From NCBI GenBank assembly GCA_030849465.1, contig JARVLF010000005.1:248001-312000 (forward strand): a DNA stretch of 64,000 nt. Reading direction: 5' to 3'. This document shows, in pieces, positions 1-11,846 of this stretch. Source of the DNA: Moesziomyces globuligerus (Eukaryota > Basidiomycota > Ustilaginomycetes > Ustilaginales > Ustilaginaceae). Position 1 is the stretch's first letter. The number at the start of each line of letters is the position of its first letter. The notes beneath the pieces were generated by a model, which saw only the letters and a program-made list of their open reading frames with translations, had not been told where the DNA came from and did no database searches. The position numbers were made by a program, and so were the translations under genes.

Positions 1-2
1 CC

Positions 3-1067
3 GACTACCGCGAAGACCGCCGCGCTGCCAGCGCGCACCACGACTCGGCACCCAACACCGACGACGAGCTGGGCTCGGACCTGGCCTCGGACCACGACGA
101 CGAGCGCGATCTGTACGACCGCGATGACGACGACCACGACCACCCGACACGCGCAGGCGCGTCGAGTCGCGACGGCGATGCGGCCATCAAAGGTCTGCAG
201 AACTCGCGCACGGCCAATCGCGGCGAAGAAGGAGCCACCAACACGGGACCCAAGGGTGTGCTGCGCGACCGACAGCTGCGTGCGGCACAGGAGAGTGCGG
301 CTCGCTCCGCCTCGGTGCATGCGACCAACCAAAAGATGGAGAAGCTGGCGCTCTCCTCCGAGACCTACACCCAACAGGTGGACCGCGAGCGTCGCGAGCT
401 CGCGCAGCGTCTGCAGCGCGAGATTGCCGAGAGCGACGACGACGGCGTGAGCCAGGAGGCGATTGCGGATCTGCAGGCCAAGGAGCGTCGTCGCGAGATG
501 CGCATCGCCGAACTAAAGTCCTTCCATGCCTCTCGTCACGATGCGCTCGTCTCGGGCCAACCAGCTGCCGCCGCTACCGCCTCCTCGGTAGGGTCCAAGG
601 AGCGATGGTTCGGACATCTGCGCGAGGTCGACGAACGCGGCTACGTCGCCGCGATCGACAACGAAGACTCGGCCGTCCCCATCGTCATCCACATCTACTC
701 CAAGGCCGTGGCGCAGTGCAACGTGCTCACCGCCGCACTCGCTTCGCTCGCAAGACAGTATCCGCGCACCAAGTTCCTCCAGGTCCAGGCGGCAGCCATC
801 GGATTCGGACAGACGCACGACGACGACGAGGAGTTTGACGAACTCAATCCGCACACACTCGACGTCCTCCCCACGCTCCTCGTCTACCGCGCCGCCACCC
901 TCGCCGCCAACCTCGTCCGCGTCGACCTCGATCCACTCTGGAACAGAGGCTCCGAACAGGACGTACGCAACCTCCTCCAGGCCTACAACGCCATTCCTAC
1001 CCAGCCTGACCATCCGGCGGCAGCATCACATGTATCCACCGCTCACTCTGACGATGACGACGACTGA
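3..1067 (+). CDS. Phosducin-like protein (5' truncated by window edge)
   Basis: The reading frame is open from the first complete codon (base 3) to the TGA at 1065-1067, so the true start lies left of the window. The visible N-terminal part is rich in Asp and Arg and contains the NTGPKGVL motif typical of phosducin and phosducin-like protein 1. A coiled-coil-like charged stretch follows (about 115-180 of the visible residues), then a thioredoxin-fold phosducin domain with VPIVIHIYSK, KFLQVQA and a conserved PTLLVYRA strand. It ends in an acidic tail of five Asp. Phosducin-like proteins bind G-protein beta-gamma dimers and assist CCT-dependent G-beta folding in the cytosol. The TGPKGV motif favours the PhLP1 (fungal BDM-1/PhnA) class over PhLP2/PLP2; that class assignment is inferred. 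Confidence 0.85.
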   Translation, partial: DYREDRRAASAHHDSAPNTDDELGSDLASDHDDERDLYDRDDDDHDHPTRAGASSRDGDAAIKGLQNSRTANRGEEGATNTGPKGVLRDRQLRAAQESAARSASVHATNQKMEKLALSSETYTQQVDRERRELAQRLQREIAESDDDGVSQEAIADLQAKERRREMRIAELKSFHASRHDALVSGQPAAAATASSVGSKERWFGHLREVDERGYVAAIDNEDSAVPIVIHIYSKAVAQCNVLTAALASLARQYPRTKFLQVQAAAIGFGQTHDDDEEFDELNPHTLDVLPTLLVYRAATLAANLVRVDLDPLWNRGSEQDVRNLLQAYNAIPTQPDHPAAASHVSTAHSDDDDD

Positions 1068-1192
1068 ATTCCACACCACCCTGTTCGCTTGCCTGCACTT
1101 TGTACGAGAAACATCGTCTGACTTGTTCATCTTTGGAGCTGTGCAGAGTCTACCTTTTCTTTTTCCATAATTGGACTGGGGGATGGGGGGGT

Positions 1193-4100
1193 TTAGTGAG
1201 AGTCGACCCACTTGCGGGCGTTTTCGAACATTCGGAACCAGGGACCCTTTCCGTTCCAGCCGTTGTCGCCGCGCGCATGCGCGTGGGTGGGGGCCCAGCT
1301 CATGCTCGAGAGAGCGACGCCACGTTCCGGGTGGGGCATCAAGGCGAGCACCCTACCCGCATTGGCCGTGACGGCGGTGATGCCCTCGGGGCTACCGTTG
1401 GGGTTGATCGGGTAGCGTTGATCGACGTACTGCATCGCCACCTGTGCGTTTGCCTTGCACTGTTCGAGATCACCGGCCTTGCGGAAGGAGGCACGACCCT
1501 CACCGTGCGCGATGATCGCCGGCAAAACCGAACCAGCCATATCGCGCAGGAAGATCGACTGAGCCCCTGCCTCGGTGATGCGCACAGTCGAGAGACGTCC
1601 TTCGAATCGACCCGACTCGTTGGCCTTGAACAAAGGCCAAGCCTCGGCCTCGGGAATAAGCCCCGCAGCACCAAGCTGCGACAACAGCTGACACCCATTG
1701 CATACACCGAGCGCAAAGGTATCGGTGCGCGTGCGGAAGAAACGCTCAAACTGCGCGCGCACGCCCGGATTGAGCAGAATCGACTTTGCCCATCCACTAC
1801 CCGCCCCCAACACATCACCAAACGAAAACCCACCGCACGCCGCAAGACCCACAAACGAATCGAGCACAATACGCCCCTCGACCAGATCCGACATGTGCAC
1901 ATCCACCGCACAGAAGCCCGCACGTGCAAACGCCCACGCCATCTCGATCTGGCCGTTGACACCCTGCTCGCGGAGGATGGCCACCTTGGGCCGCGCGGCG
2001 AGCTCGGCGCCGACGACGTGAGCTCCGAGCACGTCGTCGCGCGGGTTGTAGGTCAGCTCGTAGCGCAGCGCCGCAGCGCCCGAGTCGTCGGCGATGAGCG
2101 CATGCTCCTCCGCCGCCTTGTCCGGGTTGTCGCGCAGGCTCTGCATGCGGAACGAGGTCTCGGCCCATGCGCGCTGCAGCTCGGCGCGCGTCGAGGCGAG
2201 CACGACCTGCCCGCCCGCAGCGATCTTGATCTCCTGCGCCTCGGTCACGCGGCCGACAATGTGCAGCTGGTGCGAAGGCACGCCGGCCGCGGTCAGCACC
2301 GCCGAGACCGCCTTGACGTCGCCGGCGCGCACCTGCATCACCGCACCGAGCTCCTCGTTGAAGAGCGCCGCCACCGCATCGCCCGTCGCGCCGGCCACGA
2401 CGTCGGCAAACACCTCGGCACCGCAGCGTCCGGCGAAGCACATCTCGAGGATCGCCGTCACCAGGCCGCCGTCCGAGCGGTCGTGGTAGGCGAGCACCAG
2501 GCTCCCCTCATCGCGCTTCTGCACGCGCAGCTGCTTGAGCGTGTGGCACGCCTCGAAGAACGCCTTGAGCACCGCGGCGTCCTCGACATCCGGCGCCTCG
2601 TGGCCGAGCTGTCGGAAGACCTGCGCCACGCACGAGCCGCCGAGACGCTGCTTGCCCGCGGCGAGATCGACAAAGAGCAGCACGGTATCGGCCACATCGG
2701 TGCGCAGCTGCGGCGTCCACGTGCTGCGAATGTCGTCGACCGGCCCAAACGCAGTGACGGTGAGCGAGAGCGGCGCAGTCACCTCGCGCTTCGCGCCGTC
2801 CTCGGCGTCCCACGCCATCTTCATCGACATTGAGTCCTTGCCGACGGGGATGGCCAGGCCGAGCTTGGGGCACAGGTCGAGGCCGACCGCCTGGACGGCC
2901 TCGTAGAGGCGCGCGCCTTCGTCCGAGTGGCCCGCCGCACACATCCAGTTGGCCGAGAGCTTGATGCGCTCGAGGCTCTCGATGCTGGCGGCGGCGAGGT
3001 TGGTCAGCGACTCGGCGACGGCCATGCGCGCGGCGGCGGCGGCGCTGATGAGCGCGAGCGGCGTGCGCTCGCCCGAGGCGACCGCCTCACCCGTGACGCT
3101 CTCGTCAAAGCCGTACGAGGTGCGCGTGACGGCCACGTCGGCGACGGGCACCTGGTGCGGGCCGACCATCTGGTCGCGCACGACGAGGCCCGTGATGCTG
3201 CGGTCGCCGATGGTGATGAGGAAGTTCTTGGACGCCACGGTGGGCAGGTGGAGGACGCGGTCGACGGCCTCGGCGAAGAGCTTGGCGGGCTCGGCCTTGA
3301 GGTGCGGCAGGTACGAGGCGAGCGACGAGTCAAAGGGGATGCGCAGCGGCTGCTTGCTGTTGGCCTGACGAGCGATCTTGGGCGGCTTGCCAAAGAGGAT
3401 GGGCATGGGGAGGTGGATGGGTGTGCCGCCGAGCAGACGGTCGGTGACGATGAGCTCCTGCTCGACGGTCGCACGGCCGACGACCGAGTAGGGACAGCGC
3501 TCGCGCTTGGCGATCGCCTCGAAGCGGGGCAGATCGGCGGCGCTGACTGCGAGCACGTAGCGCTCCTGCGACTCGTTGCACCAGATCTCCATGGGGCTCA
3601 TCGACGGGTCGTCGACCAGCACGTCGCGGATCTCGAAGCGCGCGCCGAGGCCGGCGTCGTGAACGAGCTCGGGGAGCGCGTTGCTGAGGCCACCAGCGCC
3701 GACGTCGTGGATGCTCTGGATGGGGTTGCCCTGGCCGACCTGGCCCTCGATGACGCCGGGTCCATCGCTGAGGGCGGTGCAGGCGTCGATGACCTGCTGG
3801 CAGCGACGCTGCATCTCGGGGTTTTCACGCTGCACCGAGGCAAAGTCGAGCGCGGCGCGCGACGAGCTGCCGCTCGCCATGGACGAGGCAGCGCCGCCTC
3901 CGAGACCGATGAGCATACCGGGACCGCCGAGCACGATGATGGCGGCGTCCGGGGTGATCCTGGACTTGAGCGCGTTCTTGGGACGCACGTTGCCGAGACC
4001 GCCCGCAAGCATGATGGGCTTGTGGTAGCCGCGCACCTCGGAGTGGCCGTCGTCGATGGGGACGCGCTCGGACCAGGTGCGCCAGAAGCCGCTGAGGCCC

Positions 4101-4598
4101 GGACGGCCAAACTCGTTGTTGAAGGCGGAGCTGCCGAGGGGGCCGTCGATCATAATGTCGTAGGCGCTCGAGATGTGCGAGGGCTTGCCAAAGTCCTCCT
4201 CCCAGGGCTGGCGGCCGTCGCCTTCGAGGAGCAGGTTGCTGGTCATGAAGCCGACCAGGCCGGCCTTGGGCTTGGAGCCGCGGCCGACGGCGCCCTCGTC
4301 GCGGATCTCACCGCCGGAGCCGGTGGCGGCACCCGGGTAGGGCGAGACGGCGGTGGGGTGGTTGTGGGTCTCGACCTTGGCGAGGAAGGGCATGGGCTCT
4401 GTGACGCCCTGGTAGACGGCGAGGCCGTCTGCGGTCGGAGAAGGAGCGAAGCGGGTGGCCTCGTAGCCCTCGATGACGGCGGCGTTGTCCGAGTAGGCGC
4501 TGATGGTGTGCTGCGGGTGGAGCTTGTGGGTGTTGCGGATCATGCCAAAGAGAGTGTTGGGCATGTCTTTGCCGTCGATGGTCCAGTCTGCGTTGAAG

Positions 4599-4630
<32 letters not shown>

Positions 4631-5386
4631 GGCGAACATGAAGAGCTCGACGTCGGTGGGGTTGCGGCGGAGGGCGGTGGAGGCGTCGCCCTTGCCGGCG
4701 ATGAAGGCGTCGACGAGGTAGTCGATCTCGTCGTTGGCGAGGGCGAGGCCGAGCTTTTCGTTTGCGTCGACGAGGCGCTGCTTGGCCACCTGGCGGTCGG
4801 AGGTGCCGTCGGCGCCGAGCAGGTCGACGTGGGTGAGCGGAGCGGGCTTCGCCTTGTGGAAGAGGGCGTCGGCGGTGGGAGGAACAGCCGAGATGAACTG
4901 GGTCATGCGGTCGTGGAGGAGATCGTTGAGCATGGCCAGCTCGTCGGGCTTGAGCGCAGCCTCTCCAGCGGTAGGCTCGAGGACGTAGGCGACGCCGCGC
5001 TCGATGCGGGCGACGTGATCGTTGAGCGTGCACATGCGGGCGATGTCGGTAGCCTTGCTGGACCAGGGCGAGATGCTGCCGGGGCGGGGCAGCACGAAGA
5101 GGACGCACTGATCCGCCTTGGCAGCGAGGGCGGCCTGGATAGCCGCACGCGTGTTTGGCAGATCGACATTGTCGCCGTAGACGAGGAGGCTGTCGAGCAC
5201 GCTGCGCTGCGGGCTGGCGGGGTCGGCGAGAACGGTGTGCGCAGCCTCGGATGCTGGGTTGACAAAGTGGAGGTAGAGCGCATCGATCGAAGCGAGCCTG
5301 GCCGCACCGAGCTTGGCATTGGCCCTCTCCAGGAGCTGAGCGCGCTTGGAAGGGTGGAGGACGGAAGATCCAACGAGCGAGAGCAT
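1193..5386 (-). CDS. ADE6: Phosphoribosylformylglycinamidine synthase (FGAM synthase)
   Basis: This is a 1397-aa protein encoded without introns, the usual size for the large single-chain eukaryotic enzyme. It catalyses the ATP- and glutamine-dependent conversion of FGAR to FGAM in de novo purine synthesis, in the cytosol. An N-terminal PurS-like part is followed by two AIRS-type ATP-binding halves; a glycine-rich [17 protein letters not shown] segment is visible at about residues 355-372. The C-terminal class I glutamine amidotransferase domain (about 1120-1397) has nucleophile Cys1229 in GVCNGCQLL and the His1352/Glu1354 pair in MPHPERG, so the triad is complete. The start at MLSLVGSS is the first Met of a conserved-looking N-terminus. 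The gene converges on the phosducin-like gene (125 bp apart) and diverges from CWC24. Identification is firm. Confidence 0.97.
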
Positions 5387-6160
5387 GTTGGCGAGAGCTG
5401 ACCGCTAGGGGGCGCTGCTAATGTTGACTGGAGCAACAAAGAGGAGGTAACTCAGGTCAGATGCTTTCGAGCCAAGACCCAGCGCAAAGGGGGGCGTGGC
5501 CGTGCGGATGCTCACGGTGCAGCTCGACTCGGTTGGCGAGCAAAGTGGGATCTCCAGGCAAGAGCACGGTGGCTCGAGGTTGCAGAAGCAAGAGGAGAAG
5601 TGGATTGCACGCAAGGGCTGCGTGACGAACGAGTCCGGAGGTGCAGAGCGAGTGAATGACTGCCCTCCTATCAGTCAAGAGGGAAGAAGCATTGCTTTGC
5701 CGCTCAGCATCTTTTCATCCAAAAGGTGGCCCGAGTGTGGGCAGCAAAAAAGAAAAGAAAAAAAACCAAAATTCCCCTTGGCTCAGGCACTCATGCTCAC
5801 GATTTGATTTCGGGGCCCCCGCTCGGATAGGCAGAGAGCAGCAGCAAATCAGAAAGAGCGCAGCCACAAGCAGCCGCCTCTGCACCGAAGCCGCCTCAAA
5901 TGGCTTCCCGAACGAGTCAGCCCAGCCGAAAAAAAATCCAATTTTCGTTGGCTGTTTTCCGCTCGTTCAGGGTCTCACCCTGCTTCTCGCACGACAGACG
6001 CCACTCCACATCCGCAACGCACCAAACCTCAACTAAACTCCGAGAGCCGAACATTTTTCAAACCCTGATTCAGTAGGCCCTCAACCTCAGCCCGTACCTT
6101 GCGGCTGCGCCACCAACTGTCTACACTCCTGTCAGCAGCATACAGCACTGGCATAGCGAT
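5387..6160. promoter_or_regulatory. Shared 5' region of ADE6 and CWC24
   Basis: This 774-bp stretch lies between the divergent starts of ADE6 and CWC24 and should hold both promoters. It contains A-rich tracts (around 5746-5768 and 5928-5945) but no TATA box or known binding site that I could support. Short reading frames here have no recognisable content. Confidence 0.5.
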
Positions 6161-7258
6161 ATGGACGCGACATCAGGCTCCGAGCCGAGTCAGCCTACCG
6201 TGCTCTTCAAGCGGAAGCGTGGTCCACCGTCTCGCGCAGCATCCACAGCCGCCGCCACCAGCTCTTCCACCACGGCCTCGGCTTCTGCCCCCAGCGGACC
6301 TTCACGTGCGTCCCGCGGTGTCGCAAGTACCAGTGCCTCCTCCGACTCGGATAGCGATGATGATTCCGAGCATGGCGCTCGACGATCGCGCTCGGCAGTG
6401 GTGACCAAGAGGAAGCGCGCCAGCCACAACCCTCTCGTGCAGTCCACGGGCGCCGTGCTGCGCAAGCCCGACCGCACGACAGCCACACCGCACGACGACG
6501 ACGACGTCGACGAGTACATCGCCTCTGCCAACGCTAGCGGACGAACCTCAACCGGGGATGCGGCGAGCTCGAGTCTGCAGAAGATTCGGGAGGATGCGGT
6601 GCGGCACAGCAACTGGGATCTCGAAGGTGCCGAGTCGGCTTCTGCGTCTGCGGCCGCGGCGAGCAATGCGGATGGGCTGTATCGCGGTGCCAAGGGCTAT
6701 GCATCGTACGTTGCTGCACGCGATGACGGAGCGTCGTCCAAGATGCGTTCGCGCGGTCCGATTCGACAGACGACGACGGTGCGTACGACGTCGTTGATGG
6801 ACTACCAGCCCGATGTCTGCAAGGACTACAAGGAGACGGGTTACTGCGGTTTCGGCGACACGTGCAAGTTCCTCCACGACCGCTCCGACTATCTGGCTGG
6901 ATGGCAGCTTGATGTGTTGCCGAACTCGGGCGCGCGCGCTCGTGAGGATGTCCTCCTCTCCGACCCTGAAGACGAGGACGACGAGATCCCGTTTGCTTGT
7001 CTCATCTGCAGGAAGCCTTTCACCGATCCTGTCGTGACAAAGTGCGGTCATTACTTCTGCGAGGCTTGCGCGCTCGCGAGGTTCGCGAGGAACTCCAAAT
7101 GCTTCGCCTGCGGTACACAGACCGGCGGCTTGTTCAATGCCGCCAAAAAGGTCCTCGACAAGATGCACAGGGCCAGGCAGGGTAAACTTGACCAAAGGGC
7201 GCTTAGGAATAGCTGGAAAGCTCCAGACGACGTCCAGTCAGACTCGGACGAGGATTAG
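6161..7258 (+). CDS. CWC24: Pre-mRNA splicing factor CWC24 (CCCH zinc finger plus RING)
   Basis: The intronless reading frame encodes 365 aa. The first half is Ser/Ala/Asp-rich and likely disordered. A CCCH zinc finger follows at about residues 223-249, starting DVCKDYKETGYCGFGDTCKF and closing with H, and then the conserved DYLAGWQLD stretch. A C3HC4-type RING finger follows at about 284-325, starting CLICRKPFTDPVVTKCGHYF. This CCCH-then-RING order is diagnostic of CWC24/RNF113, a nuclear spliceosome factor that acts around the first catalytic step; in metazoans RNF113A also acts as an E3 ligase. The protein is longer than yeast Cwc24 because of the N-terminal extension. It is transcribed away from ADE6 and towards sid1, 387 bp from the end of sid1. 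Confidence 0.95.
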   Translation: MDATSGSEPSQPTVLFKRKRGPPSRAASTAAATSSSTTASASAPSGPSRASRGVASTSASSDSDSDDDSEHGARRSRSAVVTKRKRASHNPLVQSTGAVLRKPDRTTATPHDDDDVDEYIASANASGRTSTGDAASSSLQKIREDAVRHSNWDLEGAESASASAAAASNADGLYRGAKGYASYVAARDDGASSKMRSRGPIRQTTTVRTTSLMDYQPDVCKDYKETGYCGFGDTCKFLHDRSDYLAGWQLDVLPNSGARAREDVLLSDPEDEDDEIPFACLICRKPFTDPVVTKCGHYFCEACALARFARNSKCFACGTQTGGLFNAAKKVLDKMHRARQGKLDQRALRNSWKAPDDVQSDSDED

Positions 7259-7645
7259 CCTCCGCTCCAACACACCCTTGCAATTCCTATACCCTTTCCT
7301 GTCTCGTTGAAGCATCGGCGAGATGCCTTGTTGTGCGCTCAAGTCGAACCGAGGCTGCGGTTTGTTTCAGGACGATGGTGGTATCCATACAAGCTCGACG
7401 ACGTCACGGTCTTGGACTCTTGCGATTCTCGACGCTCGTTGATCTCGAGAGCACGCACAACTCAACGCACTGCTATCTTGCTGTGCGTGGAGCATGATCG
7501 TCTCGCGATCTCCCGCCCTCGTACCATGCTTTGCCTTGTTGGCTGCTCTCATCACACGTGTACGATGTATACATGAGTCGTAGATTGCTGATGCTAAGGA
7601 ATGAAATGGTGATGCGTATCTATCTTGCTTCCATTGCGCACGTGT
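7259..7645. other. Convergent 3' region of CWC24 and sid1
   Basis: This 387-bp stretch separates two converging genes and presumably holds both 3' UTRs and polyadenylation signals. I see no gene, repeat or clear signal in it. Confidence 0.5.
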
Positions 7646-9575
7646 CTAGGATTGGTTGAGGGCCAACTGGTGGAAAGCTGCGAGCTTGTCACCCACTCCA
7701 GCCTCTGTCTTAGTCTTTTGCCCGGTCGTCTTTATCTGGGCCTGAGTGTCTGTCGGTGTGGGGGCAGTTGCAGCTCTAGAGCGCTGGAGTCTACCTAGGA
7801 GCGAAGCGGTAAGCTCGCCGGCGCGATGAGCGACGATGGAGAGCAGACTGTCCGAGAGACCGTGAGTGAGCTCGTTACCTCCGAGCACGTACAGCGAGGG
7901 TTCGGGGAGGTTAGAGGCGGTCTCGATGCTTTGGCTGGCGAGCGTTTGCTGGGACGAGGTGGAGCTCGCATCGCTGGCCGCTGCAGGCGAGGTCTTTCCG
8001 CTTCGTAGCCAAGAGCGCATCGACGAGCTGGGCACGAGACGGTAGTCGCGCGTGATGCCACGGAGGTTTTCGCGCCTGCGTTCTACGACCTCGTCGTCCT
8101 CGACGTCGACGAGTGCGGCGAGCTCGTGTTCCTCGTGGACCGTCTCGCGTGCAGCCCAGTCGGCATCCAATGCCGGGTAAAACGCACGGAGCGGTTCGAG
8201 GAACTGCATCCGACTCGGCGAGCGCACGAAGCCCGTACCGACAAACACGGCATCGAAACCCACCGTCTCCTTTCGTCCATTACGGAGCTTATCGCTCAGC
8301 ACCAATTCGACGCCCTCGTCGACCACCTGCACACCATCCACCTCGGTGCAACGTCGCAGTTCCATCCGTCCCGCCTCGCTCTCGGAAGCATCCTGCAGCT
8401 CGGCGGGGAGTTGGACTTGGAACTTGTCGTACATGCTGTCGTGCAGCTCGTTGAGCAGGTCCGTACGCACCACCGAGTAGTTGGTCCGCTTAAACTCCTG
8501 CAGCCACGCGCGGCGCTGCGAGACCGAGGCCTGCCAGAACTCGTCGGTCCGCTCCGGATCGAACGCCGCCGAGTTGACAAAGCCCGTATCGTCCGACGGC
8601 ACCAGCGCCGAGGCGCGGAAGATCATGGTCACCACCGCCGTCGGGAAGCGCGAGTGCAGGTTCATCAGCATCTCGGTCGACGACTGCCCCGCACCGATCA
8701 CGGCGATGCGCAGCCGATGCGCATCCTCCAACCCCGCGCCCGCCTTTTGCTGACGCAGCGCGCCGAGCTCGCGCAGCTTGGGCTCGAGCAGCTGCAGCGA
8801 GGGAAGATAGGTGCCCGAGTGCACGATCCGCGGCACCTCCTCCGCTACCTGCTGAGCATACGCTGCCTCGAACGCGGGCGGAAGCTTGGGAACGCCTCCG
8901 ACGGCGACCGAGAGGTTGCGCGTGTAGCGCGTGACGATCTCCCCGGACGGCTCGCGCGTGCGGACGCGGTAGAGACACAGCGCCTCGTCCGCCTCGGCCG
9001 GACGCACCGCCACGGACTGCGACTTTGCATCCGCGCCCGTCGCCGTGGCGAGCGTGAGCGGCTCGATGGCGACGACGTTTTGGGCGTACGAGACGGCGTC
9101 GTTCATGCGACGCGCCGCCCAGGCGAGGTACGAGGTCCACTCGCGGCGGCTGGGGACGCCCTGCTCCTTGTTGATGTAGCGCGCCAGCCGGCCGTGCGAG
9201 TGGAGGTAGTTGTAGAAGCTGTAGGTCGACGTCGGATCGCGCAGCGTGACGAGGTCCTTGAGCGGCGAGACCTGCAGCTGCGAGCCGGGCAGCAGCAGCG
9301 CCGGATGCCACGCAAAGTGGCCGCGCTGCTCGAGAAAGTGCGCCTTGAACGACGCCTCGGCCGCCTCGGCCGACTCGCGCAGCGCGATCGAGAGCGCAAG
9401 ATGCGCAGGCCCGTAGCCTATACCGAGCAGATCAAAGATCTCGTCCTTGGCCACAACGGTATGCGACGACGAAATCTGTACAGCCACCAACCAGCGTCCG
9501 AGCCAGAACCAGGTCAGCATTCGCTCCTCCGTCAAAAGGCTGCAGGGTGGCAGCATCACAACTTACTCCGTTCAT
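7646..9575 (-). CDS. sid1: L-ornithine N5-monooxygenase (siderophore biosynthesis, Sid1)
   Basis: This flavoprotein hydroxylates L-ornithine at N5, the first committed step of hydroxamate siderophore synthesis. Two exons are inferred: 9567-9575 (only MNG) and 7646-9475, split by a 91-nt intron (donor GTAAGT at 9566-9561, branch CTGAC at 9517-9513, acceptor CAG ending at 9476). Splicing gives 612 aa starting MNGISSSHTVVAKDEIFDLL. A continuous reading from 9559 would instead place an unlikely 28-residue leader made of intron sequence before that point. The protein has the FAD-binding GIGYGPAHLAL, the NADPH-binding VIGAGQSSTEM, the late GTGFVRSP motif and a C-terminal LGGNELTHGLSDSLLS typical of the SidA/PvdA family. 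It is divergent from sid2, as in Ustilago maydis, where both genes are iron-repressed through the GATA factor Urbs1. Confidence 0.95.
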
Positions 9576-9804
9576 CTTGTTGAGCGAAGAGGTGGAGGCG
9601 GCCAGAGGCTCCTGTTGGCGTAGCGGACGTGAGCACGCGGTGCAAGGCGGATGCGAAGGTTGCGGTGAGAAACAAAGGTTCGAGAGCGAGATGGACGAGT
9701 GAGCAAGGGCAGTCGAGGTGACGAGACGGGTGTCGGTGCAGTTGCAGTCTCAGCTATCGCAAGCGTGTGCAGCCGCGAGGTCGGAAGCCGAGGCCGAGGG
9801 TGCG

Positions 9805-9810
9805 TATATA
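9805..9810 (-). promoter_or_regulatory. Possible TATA box of sid1
   Basis: A TATATA run, read on the minus strand within TTGATATATACGCA, lies about 230 bp upstream of the inferred sid1 ATG. It is an isolated AT-rich patch in GC-rich surroundings. The transcription start is unknown, so this is a weak call. Confidence 0.4.
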
Positions 9811-10276
9811 TCAAGCCGGAAAGTCGACGAGCGAGGTGATGGAAGGGAGTGTGGCGCCAAGCTGGAGAAAGCCAGAATCAAGAGAGGGGTAACGGAAGCA
9901 AGGCTACTGAGGGATTTTTTTTTTGGGCGGACAGGAAGCATGATGTGGACGCTGAACCCCTTCCTTCCATTTGGCTAAGCAGAGATCCAGGAGGAGGACG
10001 AGGCGCCAGGCGACTGGAGGGGGGCGATGACACTCATGAAAGACACGGACACCCAGGTTTCGCGGATCGGCGGCTTGAACGACTGGCACGGCTCGAGGGC
10101 AGGACCCTGACGTCGCGCGAAGCACCCGCCGCTCCGCCGCCCTCGTCGCCGCTCCGAAGCGGCCTGGACACCATCGGCGCTTAGCCTCGAGGCCACGGCA
10201 GTGCGGTCGGGCCGAGCTTGCCAAGGACGTGCAAAGCAGCACGGTCAGCTAGCTAGGAGCAAAGATCGTTATGGCA

Positions 10277-10282
10277 CTATCA
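10277..10282 (-). promoter_or_regulatory. Single WGATAR site (TGATAG)
   Basis: TGATAG on the minus strand fits the general GATA-factor consensus but lacks the ATC flank of the iron-type site. It lies about 0.7 kb upstream of sid1. A six-base match alone is weak. Confidence 0.3.
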
Positions 10283-10354
10283 CGGTGTAGCGCCACGTCC
10301 AGATCTGCCGAGGGAGCCAGCTGGACTATGGCATGTCCGGCAGTGGTCAGGCGC

Positions 10355-10364
10355 TCGACCAATC
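10355..10364 (+). promoter_or_regulatory. CCAAT box in repeated 10-mer TCGACCAATC (copy 1)
   Basis: TCGACCAATC occurs here and, inverted, at 10941-10950 and 13930-13939. With its flank this copy (CGACCAATCAGA) forms an exact 12-bp inverted repeat with 10938-10949. CCAAT boxes bind the Hap2/3/5 complex, which works with HapX in fungal iron regulation; involvement here is inferred. Confidence 0.5.
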
Positions 10365-10940
10365 AGAGCGCGGCTATTTCAAATGCGCACGGCGGGAGCT
10401 TGACGGACGACGAGCGACGGAGCGGATGTAACGGCGAAGGGGCATCGCTCTCCCGAGAGGGGGAGAGGGGCCACGATCGACTCGACGCCAGAGGGGCGGA
10501 GTGCGAATACCCAGGTTGGCCCACCGAAGCCACGGACGGGAAGAGCGAGACAGCAGGTGTGTTGCTACGGCCCGCGACGCAACGTGACAGACAGCGCCAC
10601 GTCCAAGCGACGAGCCATGACGTTCGGAAAGGCGCTGCAGGAGCGCGGGCTGACAAACCAACCGCCGTCTTAGCATCGACGGATGCATGTGGAGGAGCAT
10701 CTTGACCGACGCGTCGCCGGTGCTCTCGACCATTGTGTGAGCGCTGCATCGGGCGGCCGCCTGCACCGACGACAGCGCCCGAACGACGGCGACGATCGAG
10801 AGACGAGACGAGCCGCAGTCATGAACGAGCACAACGAGCGAGCCTGGCGGGCTGTTGAGTAGCATGCTGGTCGGGCCGAAACTGGCTTAGCGTGACGGCG
10901 GCTCTGCTAGGGCAGAGCTGCTTGGAAATAGCTCGATTCT

Positions 10941-10950
10941 GATTGGTCGA
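10941..10950 (-). promoter_or_regulatory. CCAAT box in repeated 10-mer TCGACCAATC (copy 2)
   Basis: Inverted copy of the 10-mer at 10355-10364, read on the minus strand, with the same AGA flank extending the match to 12 bp. Confidence 0.5.
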
Positions 10951-11491
10951 CGCGCGCTGCGGTCCAGCTTCTGCGCAGCAGCGTGCCGACGAAGCCGTGA
11001 TGATCACACACCTCCGCTGCAGGCGTGCCCACCGAGACGATGACCAGCTGACAGCTTGCGGGTCCAGATCTGGGTGTCTGCATTCCCGATGCTCGTCGTG
11101 CTTGCAGGCCGCTCGGAGCGCAGCGCACGTTCTAGCAAAAAGCGCGCTAGGCTCGGCGCGCCCCAGGCCCAGCTGTACGAGACCATGAGCTAAGATCCCA
11201 TCTGTTGGCGATGGGCATCACAGGTGGGGGTCGAAGCCCGGGATGAAGCTAGATCCGGGGAAGATGAAGCCCGAAATGTGCCCGTGAAGGACGATCCGCT
11301 GCATCTGCACCCAGCCTTGGCTTCACGCCCGGTCCTCGGGTGGAGGCTTGCCAGTGGACCCTGGCATGTCGGGCTTGGATGCTGGCGAGTGCTGACGCCA
11401 TTGACCGGAGACCGACTGCCCGTACGAAACGCATGAAAAGCGGAGACGGATACTTACCACATCTGAAGCAGCCGCGGGAGGGCTCATGGCT

Positions 11492-11496
11492 ATTGG
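11492..11496 (-). promoter_or_regulatory. CCAAT pentamer
   Basis: ATTGG on the plus strand. Only the core pentamer matches; it is listed because it sits among better-supported copies. Confidence 0.25.
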
Positions 11497-11840
11497 CACA
11501 GGTCGGTCGCTTGGCGAGGGGTGGGGCGACGATCGGGCGCGATGAATTCTCCGGACAGCAGAGGAATGCTCGACGCAGAGCCGTAGGTTGGAGACGGCGA
11601 TACCAGAGTCGGGGAGGTCGTTTGGTCTGTCACGACATGACGCCGAAGCGGCCGGAGAATTTTGGCAAGCAAGCGAGGTGCGGGGGGCAGTTTGGACGTC
11701 AGTCATGGCCGTTCGCTTGCACCACCTTTAGCTGGCCGTGTCATGGCGCCTGGACAGTCGTCGCGATTACGCCATCGTCCACACCACATGCCTGCGGCCT
11801 CGCGTCGAGCCGGAATCATCGGCGATTCGCACTCGCTCCG

Positions 11841-11846
11841 AGATAG
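11841..11846 (+). promoter_or_regulatory. Single WGATAR site (AGATAG)
   Basis: AGATAG fits the general GATA consensus but not the extended ATCWGATAA iron site. It lies about 2.3 kb upstream of sid1 and 3 kb upstream of sid2. Weak on its own. Confidence 0.3.

Noticed and set aside
2927..5401. An 824-codon frame on the plus strand opposite ADE6 (and 1100-2833 likewise)
   Set aside because: The translation is Gly/Ala/Val/Asp/Glu/Arg-rich without domains and mirrors the codon bias of ADE6, whose protein is complete with its catalytic triad.
9476..9559. sid1 start at 9559 giving a longer N-terminus
   Set aside because: The first 28 residues are translated intron: perfect donor, branch and acceptor sites flank it, and splicing gives a family-like start.
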